DNA from: JBKCUI01 sp052161605
Lineage (GTDB): Bacteria; Planctomycetota; Planctomycetia; Pirellulales; Pirellulaceae
Direction: 5' to 3' (one strand)
Assembly: GCA_052161605.1 (NCBI GenBank)
Contig: CP197409.1
Length of the DNA stretch: 64,000 nt
Below the pieces are notes generated by a model. The model ran no database searches and was not told the DNA's origin. It saw only the letters and a list, made by a program, of their open reading frames with translations. A program made the translations under genes and the position numbers. Of this stretch, positions 34,219-42,256 are shown piece by piece; within the stretch, counting starts at the first letter, position 1; each line of letters begins with the position of its first letter.

Positions 34219-35205
34219 TTATCGAATCGAGGAAGGAATCCTCATGCCTAGGTGCAAGCCCATCGAGGCCAAAGTCTCTCGAACTTCACTCAGAGTCGTC
34301 TCACCAAAATTGCGAACCTCGAGCAACTGATCCTCGGTTCGCTGAACCAAATCCCTAACTAATCGGATACCTTCGGACTCGAGGCAATTGTTAGCTCGAA
34401 CCGACAACTTGAGGTCCATAACACGTTGGTTGAGTTTGGCTTCGAGTTGTGCCTCTGCACTGCCAGGTCCGCCACGAGCGGCAGCGTGAACTTGCCGTCC
34501 GAGCTCCGACGACTGCACGAATGGGTTGAGATGCTTTCGGAGGATCTTTGCTCCTTCGACGAGAGCCATCTCTGGATGTACTGAACCATCCGTCCAGATC
34601 TCAACTACCAATCGATCGTAATTGGTTTTTTGACCAACCCGAGTCTCTTCCACGGTGTAACGCACTCGAACCACAGGACTGTAGACAGCGTCGACAGGGA
34701 TGATGCCGATCTCGTGATCGCCAGCGCTGTGTTCCGTACCAGGTACGTAGCCGCGACCGTTCTCAACCACCATTTCCATCATAAAAGATGTATCGGCGGT
34801 TAGAGTCGCTAGGACGTGTTCTTTGTTGATGATCTCGACATCAGAGTCGGTTTGAATATCGGCTCCCGTGATCAACCCAGCCTTGTCAGCCGCAACAGTA
34901 AGAACTCGCGTGTTGTCGCTGTGGTTTTTGACCACCAAGCTTTTCACGTTCAAGACGATCTCGGTAACGTCTTCCAAGACGCCTGGAATCGAGGAGAACT
35001 CATGCTGAGCACCGCGAATCTTGATCTGGGTGACCGCACTACCTTCCAAGCTTGAGAGCAAAACACGTCGCAAGCTATTGCCGATGGTCGCACCGAAACC
35101 TCTTTCGAAGGGCTCAGCTACAAACCGACCATAGGTTTGGCTGAGAGTTGAGCGATCGACGCTAACTTGGCTCGGTAGTTCTAATCCACGCCAACGAACA
35201 TGCAT
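34219..35205 (-). CDS. rpoA: DNA-directed RNA polymerase subunit alpha
   Basis: A 328-residue alpha subunit of the usual size. The N-terminal dimerisation domain has YGRFVAEPFERGFGATIGNSLRRVLLSSLEG, and the assembly domain continues to about residue 235. The C-terminal domain (DLKLSVRANNCLESEGIR, LVQRTEDQLLEVRNFGETTL, LASMGLHLG) is the promoter- and activator-contact domain. The order rpsM-rpsK-rpoA-rplQ is standard except that rpsD, usually between rpsK and rpoA, is missing. Confidence 0.97.
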   Translation of the reverse strand: MHVRWRGLELPSQVSVDRSTLSQTYGRFVAEPFERGFGATIGNSLRRVLLSSLEGSAVTQIKIRGAQHEFSSIPGVLEDVTEIVLNVKSLVVKNHSDNTRVLTVAADKAGLITGADIQTDSDVEIINKEHVLATLTADTSFMMEMVVENGRGYVPGTEHSAGDHEIGIIPVDAVYSPVVRVRYTVEETRVGQKTNYDRLVVEIWTDGSVHPEMALVEGAKILRKHLNPFVQSSELGRQVHAAARGGPGSAEAQLEAKLNQRVMDLKLSVRANNCLESEGIRLVRDLVQRTEDQLLEVRNFGETTLSEVRETLASMGLHLGMRIPSSIR

Positions 35206-35253
35206 TCCAGAGGTACTCCAATAAAAGAAACGGTGGAAATCTGATAACCGGTA

Positions 35254-35664
35254 TTAAACGCGACGCTTTTTACGAGGACGGCATCCGTTGTGCGGAATCG
35301 GTGTAATGTCTTCTATCTGCTTAACAGAAATTCCGGCAGCTTGGATGGCGGTGATAGCGGATTCTCGTCCCGATCCCGGTCCGTTGACTCGAACTTCGAT
35401 TTCCTTCATCCCATACTTCATCGCCTTTTCGGCAGCTTGTTGAGCGGCTAATTGGCCCGCGAAGGGAGTGCTCTTGCGAGATCCTTTGAAACCGCTCGTC
35501 CCGGCGCTCGCCCAACAAAGTGTGTCGCCTTTGGTATCAGTTATGGTCACGTGCGTGTTGTTAAAGGTCGCCTTGATGTGGGCGATCCCTGCCGTGACGT
35601 TTCGACGGACTTTTCGTCTCTTGTTTGCGTCCTTAGCGCCAGATTTCTGTTGTTGCTTGGCCAC
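35254..35664 (-). CDS. rpsK: 30S ribosomal protein S11
   Basis: A 136-residue small-subunit protein. Conserved blocks: GIAHIKATFNNTHVTITDTKG, the SAGTSGFKGSRKSTPFAGQ segment, VRVNGPGSGRESAITAIQAAG and the C-terminal DITPIPHNGCRPRKKRRV. Basic N-terminus as usual. It follows rpsM after an unusually long spacer of 216 bases and precedes rpoA by 48. Confidence 0.97.
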   Translation of the reverse strand: MAKQQQKSGAKDANKRRKVRRNVTAGIAHIKATFNNTHVTITDTKGDTLCWASAGTSGFKGSRKSTPFAGQLAAQQAAEKAMKYGMKEIEVRVNGPGSGRESAITAIQAAGISVKQIEDITPIPHNGCRPRKKRRV

Positions 35665-35715
35665 GGAATTTCCTTCGAATCACTTAAACATTATTCAGTA
35701 CTATGGATCTAATCG

Positions 35716-35765
35716 GCGAGGTTGTAATCTCGCCCGGTTCAGTGCGATAACATTCCCACTGAACC
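35716..35765 (-). promoter_or_regulatory. Two tandem hairpins in the rpsM-rpsK spacer
   Basis: GCGAG (35716-35720) pairs with CTCGC (35729-35733), and GGTTCAGTG (35736-35744) pairs perfectly with CACTGAACC (35757-35765), loop of 12. Further left a 9-base direct repeat CTGGCGGGG is present twice near 35847-35871. Structured leaders are known for autoregulated ribosomal operons, so control of rpsK-rpoA-rplQ by a ribosomal protein, or an internal promoter region, is possible. This is inference. Confidence 0.4.
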
Positions 35766-35880
35766 TCTTCTGAGCGTCGTTTGATTTGCATTCCAGCTAG
35801 TTGCCTCACCCTTAGCCAGCTCGATTTCGTACAGAGCAGGTTCCTGGCGGGGTTGTCCACTGGCGGGGCCATCCAAAGGA

Positions 35881-36264
35881 CTACTTCAAGTCCTTAACGC
35901 CCTTCTTACCGGCAACAGTCTTCCTCGGACCCTTTCGAGTGCGAGCGTTGGTTCGGGTCCGCTGACCTCGCACAGGCAAACCGGCTCGGTGCCGAAGCCC
36001 GCGATAGCAACGCACCTCTCGGAGCCGTCCGATGCTTTGAGAGACCTGCCGACGCAGAGGCCCCTCAACGGTGTAATCTCGTTCCAAAAGGCTAGCGAGA
36101 CGGCTCAACTCGTCCTCGTCCAGCTCCTTGGCTTTCTTCGTCGGATCAATTTTTGTTGTCACGCAAACCTGACGAGCGACCGCAGGCCCCACTCCATACA
36201 AATACTGAAGGGAATAAAGGACCTGTTTGTCGTTTGGAAGGTCAACACCGAGAAGACGCGGCAT
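35881..36264 (-). CDS. rpsM: 30S ribosomal protein S13
   Basis: A 127-residue small-subunit head protein. Conserved blocks: MPRLLGVDLPNDKQVLYSLQYLYGVG, GLRHRAGLPVRGQRTRTNARTRKGP, and the basic C-terminus (KTVAGKKG). It heads the alpha-operon fragment. rpmJ, infA and secY, usual upstream partners, are not present; the next gene upstream is an M28 peptidase 190 bases away, so the operon promoter should be in that gap. Confidence 0.97.
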   Translation of the reverse strand: MPRLLGVDLPNDKQVLYSLQYLYGVGPAVARQVCVTTKIDPTKKAKELDEDELSRLASLLERDYTVEGPLRRQVSQSIGRLREVRCYRGLRHRAGLPVRGQRTRTNARTRKGPRKTVAGKKGVKDLK

Positions 36265-36454
36265 TCTAGCCCACTCCTAAAGGTAGTGAAAATCACGAGT
36301 TACACTGGTTTCGACCGGCCCCTACGGAAGAGGAGCCGCTCAATTGCCGAAATTGGAAGCCCCAGAGTGTACTAAGGAGTGGTTCGATCTGGCAAGGCTT
36401 AATTCGCCAGATTGGCACGCATTTTTCAGTGAGACTCTGGTTGGCAAAGGAAAA

Positions 36455-37945
36455 CTACTCCGTTTTTTCCGTTTGCTTCTCGCTTTTTGGCATCACGAAA
36501 CGTCCATGATCGGCCGCTAGGTACGCCGTAATGTAGAAAAGACGTGCTGCCGAGACAAGTTTTTTGTAATTGATCTTTTCAGGCTTGTCGGTTGGTTGAT
36601 GGTAGTCTGGATGGAAACCGCCGAATAAGAAGGCAACAGAAACTCCCTTTTTGTAATAGTTTGCCTGATCGCTTCGACCAAACACCCCTTCCTCGTCGAA
36701 TTCGAAGACTAGGTTGATGTATTGGTTCGATTGTTCGATGATGTCGTGCAGTGCCAAATCTCCCTTTTTGCTACCAACTAAATGGAGCGTGTCCTCATTT
36801 TCTGAGGCTGGCTCGTTCGGCTTTTCCTCGTTTCGCCCTACCATGTCAATGTTTAGCATGCAAACCATGTCTTCAAAAGGAAGAAGCGGGTTGTCGCAAT
36901 AATATGCCGATCCCACCAGCCCGACTTCCTCCGCCGCGAACCAGGTAAAGAGGATGCTGCGTTTCGGTTTTACGGGATTGGCGGCCATGGCTTTGGCAAT
37001 GTTGAGGATCGCAGTCGATCCCGACCCGTTGTCATCCGCTCCTGGGTACATAAGTCCCCCCTGGTAGCCTAGGTGGTCGAGGTGGGCTCCGATCACAATG
37101 TACTCATGTCGCAAATCGGGATCCGAGCCGGGTAGCCAAGCGAGAACGTTGGGGACTGCAACCGGCTCATCACGAATTCTCAGGGTTATCGATAGATCGA
37201 AGTCGGTAGTGGTCGAACCGGTCTTGTCTTCAGCCGAAATGCTGAGCCAGTCTGCGGAAACCCCACCAGCCTCAGCGATGGCTTGCGCCGCCTGCTTGGT
37301 GATCGTGCCTGAGGTTCCCGTTGGATTGCTCCGGGGGCGGCGAAGTTGGGGAGAGGAGCTTGGTGTGCCATCGACCACCCGTAGAACGACAGCAGGTCGC
37401 TGCCTGGCCAACAAAAAACTGGCACGACCGGCATTCTGCTCATCGGCGATGCATATGACGACTTTGTCTCGCAGATTCTCCTCGACGCGAGGGGAGTTGC
37501 CAACGAGCTTCACTACCGCCAACTTGCCAGCAATCTCAGCTTGGTTCAGGAATCGATCCAATCCAAACTCTGTTCCCGGGATGCTTAACCCCTCACCACC
37601 CACAATTTGCGACTGATCAGGATCGATGGTTTGTCGGGTTACAGGGAGGAATTGGAAATATGTACCCGCTTCTCCTTTGGGCTCGAGCCCAAACTCGGCC
37701 ACCTTGCCTGCCACCCAGTGAGCTGCCCTTACATAACCTAACTGTCCCGTGCCACGTCCTTCGAAAACGGGGCCCGCTAAAATGCCAAGCCATTCTCGTG
37801 ACTGCTCTTCAGACATGGCTTGAAAACCAGTAGCTAGGTGCTCAGGTGGCTCGACAGCACCGTTGTACTGCGAGAACGAGACGGATGCAGTCGTTGCGAC
37901 TGCGGCGAAGAGAGAGGATCGAATAGCTTTGCTAAGAAAAATCAT
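36455..37945 (-). CDS. Secreted M28 family zinc aminopeptidase
   Basis: A 496-residue exported peptidase with an N-terminal signal (IRSSLFAAVATTASVSFSQ). A PA-like insertion occupies about residues 140-260. The di-zinc catalytic domain shows all expected ligands: GAHLDHLG (His), YPGADDNGSGST (Asp), TWFAAEEVGLVGSAYY (catalytic Glu and ligand Glu), NIDMVGR (Asp) and DYHQPTDKPEKIN (His). It resembles aminopeptidase Y/S families and should act outside the cytoplasm on peptides. It lies upstream of rpsM on the same strand but is not obviously linked to it. Confidence 0.88.
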   Translation of the reverse strand: MIFLSKAIRSSLFAAVATTASVSFSQYNGAVEPPEHLATGFQAMSEEQSREWLGILAGPVFEGRGTGQLGYVRAAHWVAGKVAEFGLEPKGEAGTYFQFLPVTRQTIDPDQSQIVGGEGLSIPGTEFGLDRFLNQAEIAGKLAVVKLVGNSPRVEENLRDKVVICIADEQNAGRASFLLARQRPAVVLRVVDGTPSSSPQLRRPRSNPTGTSGTITKQAAQAIAEAGGVSADWLSISAEDKTGSTTTDFDLSITLRIRDEPVAVPNVLAWLPGSDPDLRHEYIVIGAHLDHLGYQGGLMYPGADDNGSGSTAILNIAKAMAANPVKPKRSILFTWFAAEEVGLVGSAYYCDNPLLPFEDMVCMLNIDMVGRNEEKPNEPASENEDTLHLVGSKKGDLALHDIIEQSNQYINLVFEFDEEGVFGRSDQANYYKKGVSVAFLFGGFHPDYHQPTDKPEKINYKKLVSAARLFYITAYLAADHGRFVMPKSEKQTEKTE

Positions 37946-38219
37946 GTGTTAAACCAAGAATACGAAGCATGAAGAAACAAAACACCTGTGTCGCATCTTA
38001 AGCTCTAGCGGACGAAAATTCGATCCTTTAAGAAAAATAATCGGCCAAACTCCCCAGCGGTTGTTAGTGCCAAAGCCAAGTTCCCCCCCCTTCGCGAGCC
38101 AACCTATGCTAGTTTTCCTCGAGCTACGCATCTATTTCTGCTATCATAAGTAAGAAGCCTGGGTACACCTCTCTTCTTCGCCTGGGATCTCGATTGGATT
38201 GTCTATTCGGAGTTCCGGT

Positions 38220-39833
38220 ATGAAGATGCGTTTTCAGTCACACGCACGTTGGATTCTAGGTTGGCTTAGTTTGCTCGGACTAGTTGGCGTCGCTAGCTCG
38301 CATCCTGCCTTAGCGAAAGACTATTTTTTGGTCGTCGGCGGTGGCTACAGCCCCGAAAGCAATCAAGCATCGCTCGAGGCAAATTTCATCTTCTTCCAAG
38401 ATATCTTGGTGCAATTGAACAAGGGTGATGAGCCACAGTTTTATTTCTTCTCTGATGGTGATGATCCAAGCGAAGACTTGCAAGTAACTGCACCCAAGCC
38501 CAATGCAGAGCACGAACTGTTCAAACTCATGCGAGGAATCCATCGTCAGGAAACCGATGAAGTTATCTATCGAAATCATCAGGTGCCACGGGTAGAAGGG
38601 GCCAATACGCCAGCAAATGTGAAACAATGCCTCAAACGAATTGCTTCGGAGGCAACCGCCGGTGATCGAGTCATCATTTACATCACGGCCCATGGCGGTT
38701 CAGGCCCTCGCAAAACCCCACGCAATACAACCGTAATGGGGTGGAAACGCAGCTCGTTCTCCGTCTCTGACCTAGCGGGCTGGTTGCAATCGATACCAAC
38801 CGAGGTGCCATGCATTTCCATCATGGCACAGTGCTATTGCGGCGGGTTTGCGGATTCGATTTTTGCGGATGGCGATGAAAAGAAATCTCTTACGGAGCGG
38901 CTGCAGATAGGTTTCTTTGCTCAGCAGCACAATCTTCCAGCAGCAGGCTGCCGCCCCGACATAGAGAACGACGAGGAGTTCAGCAGCTATTTTTGGGGGG
39001 CCATGATTGGACGATCTCGTACGGGTGAGCCTTTCCATGATGCCGATGAGAATCAAGATGGCAAAGTTTCATTCGCCGAGGCTTACGCTTTCACCGTTAT
39101 TAAAAGCAGAACTATTGATATTCCATTGCGAGCATCTGAGCGACTGCTGCGTGTATACAGCACGCTCGATGTGGCTAGCAAGCGGGCAGTGACCGATGCG
39201 AACGAAAAGGCTAGTGCCGCCATCGACGAATCTAGCGTAGAACGCTCGCCCGACGAGATTGGGAGCGAGAAATTAAGTGCCCTCGAGCCCTCCAAGGGAT
39301 TTAAGCTAGAAGGGGCCGTGAGCGACTTACTGGAGGACACCAACCCTACAACACGTCGCATTGCTGTCGAGCTGATGAAACAACTTGATGTACCTGAATC
39401 GGCAGAAGTAGCCGATGTATTCCGGCTTCAAGAGGACCGTGATGCGGTCAGTCGAAACACTGGCGGCCGGGGCCGTGATCGGTTTCGTTCCGGTCGGCGT
39501 CAGCTGCTAACGCTAATCGGTTCGCGATGGGAAAAGCTTGCCGACCGTGAGCAATGGAAAGTCTTTGCGGCGGAATTACCACAGGAAGAATGCGATTCTA
39601 TCTTCCAAGAAATTCAGATTCTGGATGGTTTCAGCGACTACAACAAGCTTCGCGAGGAGACGCAAAATCGAGTCAAGCTATCGCAAGCGAAGGAGATGGA
39701 CCAAGTAGCCTTTAAACGCTTGATTCATCAGCTAGAGCTTGCCGTGCTTGAGAAGAACCTACCTCTCGTCGCTTCGCCCGAGATCCAAGATCGCTACCGA
39801 GCGATGATAGCCCTAGAGAACGAATCACTATAA
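38220..39833 (+). CDS. Secreted caspase-like (clan CD) protein with EF-hand loop
   Basis: About 537 residues from the ATG at 38220. The signal peptide ARWILGWLSLLGLVGVASSHPALA directs export. Residues about 25-300 resemble a caspase/legumain fold: strand DYFLVVGGGYSP, strand DRVIIYITAHGGSG with candidate catalytic H158, and CISIMAQCYCGGFADS with candidate nucleophile C205 (or C207). The 47-residue His-Cys distance fits clan CD. A canonical calcium loop DENQDGKVSFAE follows at about 276-287. The C-terminal 200 residues are helical and charged, and contain RGRDRFRSGRRQ. Function is unknown; regulated proteolysis at the envelope is a possibility. It is convergent with the aldolase gene. Confidence 0.65.
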   Translation: MKMRFQSHARWILGWLSLLGLVGVASSHPALAKDYFLVVGGGYSPESNQASLEANFIFFQDILVQLNKGDEPQFYFFSDGDDPSEDLQVTAPKPNAEHELFKLMRGIHRQETDEVIYRNHQVPRVEGANTPANVKQCLKRIASEATAGDRVIIYITAHGGSGPRKTPRNTTVMGWKRSSFSVSDLAGWLQSIPTEVPCISIMAQCYCGGFADSIFADGDEKKSLTERLQIGFFAQQHNLPAAGCRPDIENDEEFSSYFWGAMIGRSRTGEPFHDADENQDGKVSFAEAYAFTVIKSRTIDIPLRASERLLRVYSTLDVASKRAVTDANEKASAAIDESSVERSPDEIGSEKLSALEPSKGFKLEGAVSDLLEDTNPTTRRIAVELMKQLDVPESAEVADVFRLQEDRDAVSRNTGGRGRDRFRSGRRQLLTLIGSRWEKLADREQWKVFAAELPQEECDSIFQEIQILDGFSDYNKLREETQNRVKLSQAKEMDQVAFKRLIHQLELAVLEKNLPLVASPEIQDRYRAMIALENESL

Positions 39834-39856
39834 GGGGGCATTCGTAATCGAGTAAC

Positions 39857-41161
39857 CTATTCGAGCCCGAACGCTGACTTGAGTTCCTCAATCACGCTCT
39901 GATTCATGGCAGAGATCTTGCCAAGGCTACTCGCGTTGATAATCGCTTCAGCCGTTGTCTCTAAGACTTCCAAGCGATCAAAGGCATCCAAGACACTGAT
40001 ACCCAAGACGACAACGCCATCATTATCGATCAAAGCTGCTGGTTGATTCAGGCTTATCGATCTGGCCAATATGCTTGCGTCCTCCTGATACTGAGATCCA
40101 AAGGGTAACCGCTTAACTTCCCGTAGGAAAATATAGCTTTCGGGAATGGTGCGAGAGTCCAAATCAAGATCGGTAATGCTGAAAGCGGTTGCGTTGACCG
40201 GATGGGCAAAAACAATCGACTTTACGTGTGGGTGCGCTTCGTAGATTGCGGCGTGCAAACGACATGCACGGCTCGGGCTCTTGCCGGTTTCGTGCTTGCC
40301 ACCACTTACGCGAACCAAATCGGATACTTGCAAGGTTTCTCGGTCTTTTTGTGATGGAGTAATGAGAAACTCGTCGTTTCCTAACCGCGCAGAGAAACTG
40401 CCTTCCGTACTGATAAGTAGTCGTTGCTGACATCCTCGCTTCAAAAACTGGATCAATTGAACTCGGAGTTCTTTCTCCTCCGTTGTGGCTGGTCCCAAGT
40501 CGGTTGGTTCGCTTGTGCTCTGCCGCTGGTTAGCTTGGCTCAATTGATGCTCATCCAGATATCGAATCGTACCGGCGCGGCTGGCCTTGAGAATGGTCTT
40601 GGCGGAGAACTCGAACGCTTCAAATCGCTGAAAGGCTTGATCAAGCGAACCGGCCCCCACGACCACTCCATGATTTTCCAGCACGACGCTATCACAATTG
40701 TCGGCAAAGCTCGCGGCGATGTTCTCCCCTAACCTCTGACTTCCCGGCAAAGCGTACGGAGCAAAGCCCACCTGGCCCGACATAAAGTAGGACTGGTGGA
40801 AAATGCGGGTATTGGGAACTTGCCCACAAATACTAAAGGCGACCAACGCTACCGGATGGGCATGAACGATGGCGTTGATGTCGGGCCGAACATTATAAAT
40901 CGCCCGATGGAAAGGGAATTCAGACGACGGTTTGTGCTGCCCAATGATTTGGCCGTTTGGCCGAACTGCAACAATATCGTCGCGTCTCAACCCACCTTTG
41001 TCGACCCTCGCTGGCGTGATCCATATGGTGCCATCTGTATCTCGAATAGATAGATTCCCACCAGAAGTTGTTGTCATTCGATAGCGATAGATGCGCTCCA
41101 TTGTTTGGAGAATTTCATCTCGTGGAGGCAACTCGGACTTTTTAGTTGTTGGCAGGTTCAA
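39857..41161 (-). CDS. Tandem class II aldolase/adducin-domain protein
   Basis: Two class II aldolase-type domains in one 434-residue chain. The first (about 10-205) has SSEFPFHRAIY with the catalytic Glu, the zinc pair H100 and H102 (VHAHPVALVAFS) and the third ligand H164 (LENHGVVVGAG), so it should be active on a phosphorylated sugar, sugar acid or related substrate. The second (about 235-425) keeps the fold but reads PSRACRLHAAIY, IVFAHPVNATAFS and IDNDGVVVLGIS: the Glu and two of three zinc ligands are replaced. It follows threonine dehydratase by 49 bases and is probably the last gene of that transcript. Confidence 0.82.
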   Translation of the reverse strand: MNLPTTKKSELPPRDEILQTMERIYRYRMTTTSGGNLSIRDTDGTIWITPARVDKGGLRRDDIVAVRPNGQIIGQHKPSSEFPFHRAIYNVRPDINAIVHAHPVALVAFSICGQVPNTRIFHQSYFMSGQVGFAPYALPGSQRLGENIAASFADNCDSVVLENHGVVVGAGSLDQAFQRFEAFEFSAKTILKASRAGTIRYLDEHQLSQANQRQSTSEPTDLGPATTEEKELRVQLIQFLKRGCQQRLLISTEGSFSARLGNDEFLITPSQKDRETLQVSDLVRVSGGKHETGKSPSRACRLHAAIYEAHPHVKSIVFAHPVNATAFSITDLDLDSRTIPESYIFLREVKRLPFGSQYQEDASILARSISLNQPAALIDNDGVVVLGISVLDAFDRLEVLETTAEAIINASSLGKISAMNQSVIEELKSAFGLE

Positions 41162-41210
41162 AGGATTGCTCGCTCGCTAAAGGTCAATTGTCTGTTTGGA
41201 ATTTCTATGC

Positions 41211-42245
41211 TTATCTAATAGTTGATGCGGTGGATTCCCCCAACGATTCTCGATTGGGAAACATCTCGTACCATGCGGCGATGTCTTTGACCGATGCATT
41301 CCCACCGCAAATGACAATCACAATGTTTTCGTCTTCTCGAAACGAAGCGTGCTGTCGCTCAGCAGCGGCTAAGCAACACGAAGCCGCCGGCTCCGTAAGC
41401 CACTTGCCACGTTCTAACAAGTAGAACAATTCCGACACTGCTTCGCGGTCCGAAACAACGAGAACCTCGTCTACCAATTCTTGAACCGCTTTCAGTGTCA
41501 TTTGGCTTACGGCGGGCGAGCCAAGCGTCCGAGCGATGCTCGTGATAGCAGGCAACTGAACGATTTCCTTGGCCGCGACAGCTCTCGCCATCGCATCAGC
41601 ACCCTCGGTTTCTACACCAATGATTCGTAGAGCAGTACCACTTGGCTCACCTTCACCAGACTCAAGGCCGGATTTGCTCCCTCGAAGTGCTGTCGCCACT
41701 CCTGTGATCAGACCACCTCCTCCAATGCTGACGTAGCAGCGAGATACGTTGGGCAAGTCTTCTAAGATTTCCAGCCCTACGGTTCCCTGCCCAGCCGCGA
41801 TCCACACATCATCAAAGGGATGGATGAGCGTCATACCTTGCTTTCGCAAATTCTCGGCATCTTGAAACGCTTCGTGAATGGTGGGTGACAAACGAATCGT
41901 TGCACCGTAGCCCTCCGTAGCATCCAGATAGTTTCTAGGAGTTGTAGACGGCATGCAAATTGTCGCATCAATTCCAAGTGTCTTAGCTGCAAAGGCAAGC
42001 CCCTGTGCATGATTTCCACCGCTAACGCCGACAACGCCAGCAGATCGCTCATCGGCCCCTAAATTCAGTAGCTTGTAAAAAGCACCACGTGGCTTGAAGG
42101 AGCCGGTCTTCTGAAGCGACTCCATTTTCAAGTAAACGTTCGCTCCCCATCGGGTCGAGAGAGCTTGCGACCGAACCAGCGGTGTTCTATGAACGTAAGG
42201 CCAAATCTGCTGCTGTGCCTGACGAATCATTTCCAGTGTGATCAT
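41211..42245 (-). CDS. Threonine dehydratase-like PLP enzyme
   Basis: A 344-residue fold-type II PLP enzyme, the catabolic-type length without the C-terminal ACT regulatory domain. The PLP lysine is in KTGSFKPRGAFYKL, substrate binding in GVSGGNHAQGLAFAA, and the PLP phosphate loop in SIGGGGLITGVA. Expected reaction is dehydration of L-threonine (or L-serine) to 2-oxobutyrate (or pyruvate) and ammonia, but serine racemase and 3-hydroxyaspartate dehydratase share these motifs. It starts 11 bases after the esterase/lactonase fusion, so they form one transcript. Confidence 0.85.
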   Translation of the reverse strand: MITLEMIRQAQQQIWPYVHRTPLVRSQALSTRWGANVYLKMESLQKTGSFKPRGAFYKLLNLGADERSAGVVGVSGGNHAQGLAFAAKTLGIDATICMPSTTPRNYLDATEGYGATIRLSPTIHEAFQDAENLRKQGMTLIHPFDDVWIAAGQGTVGLEILEDLPNVSRCYVSIGGGGLITGVATALRGSKSGLESGEGEPSGTALRIIGVETEGADAMARAVAAKEIVQLPAITSIARTLGSPAVSQMTLKAVQELVDEVLVVSDREAVSELFYLLERGKWLTEPAASCCLAAAERQHASFREDENIVIVICGGNASVKDIAAWYEMFPNRESLGESTASTIR

Positions 42246-42256
42246 ATTTGACCTCC

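Noticed and set aside
35684..35872. A 62-codon frame in the rpsM-rpsK spacer
   Set aside because: It contains the two hairpins and direct repeats and does not match rpmJ, rpsD or any small ribosomal protein.
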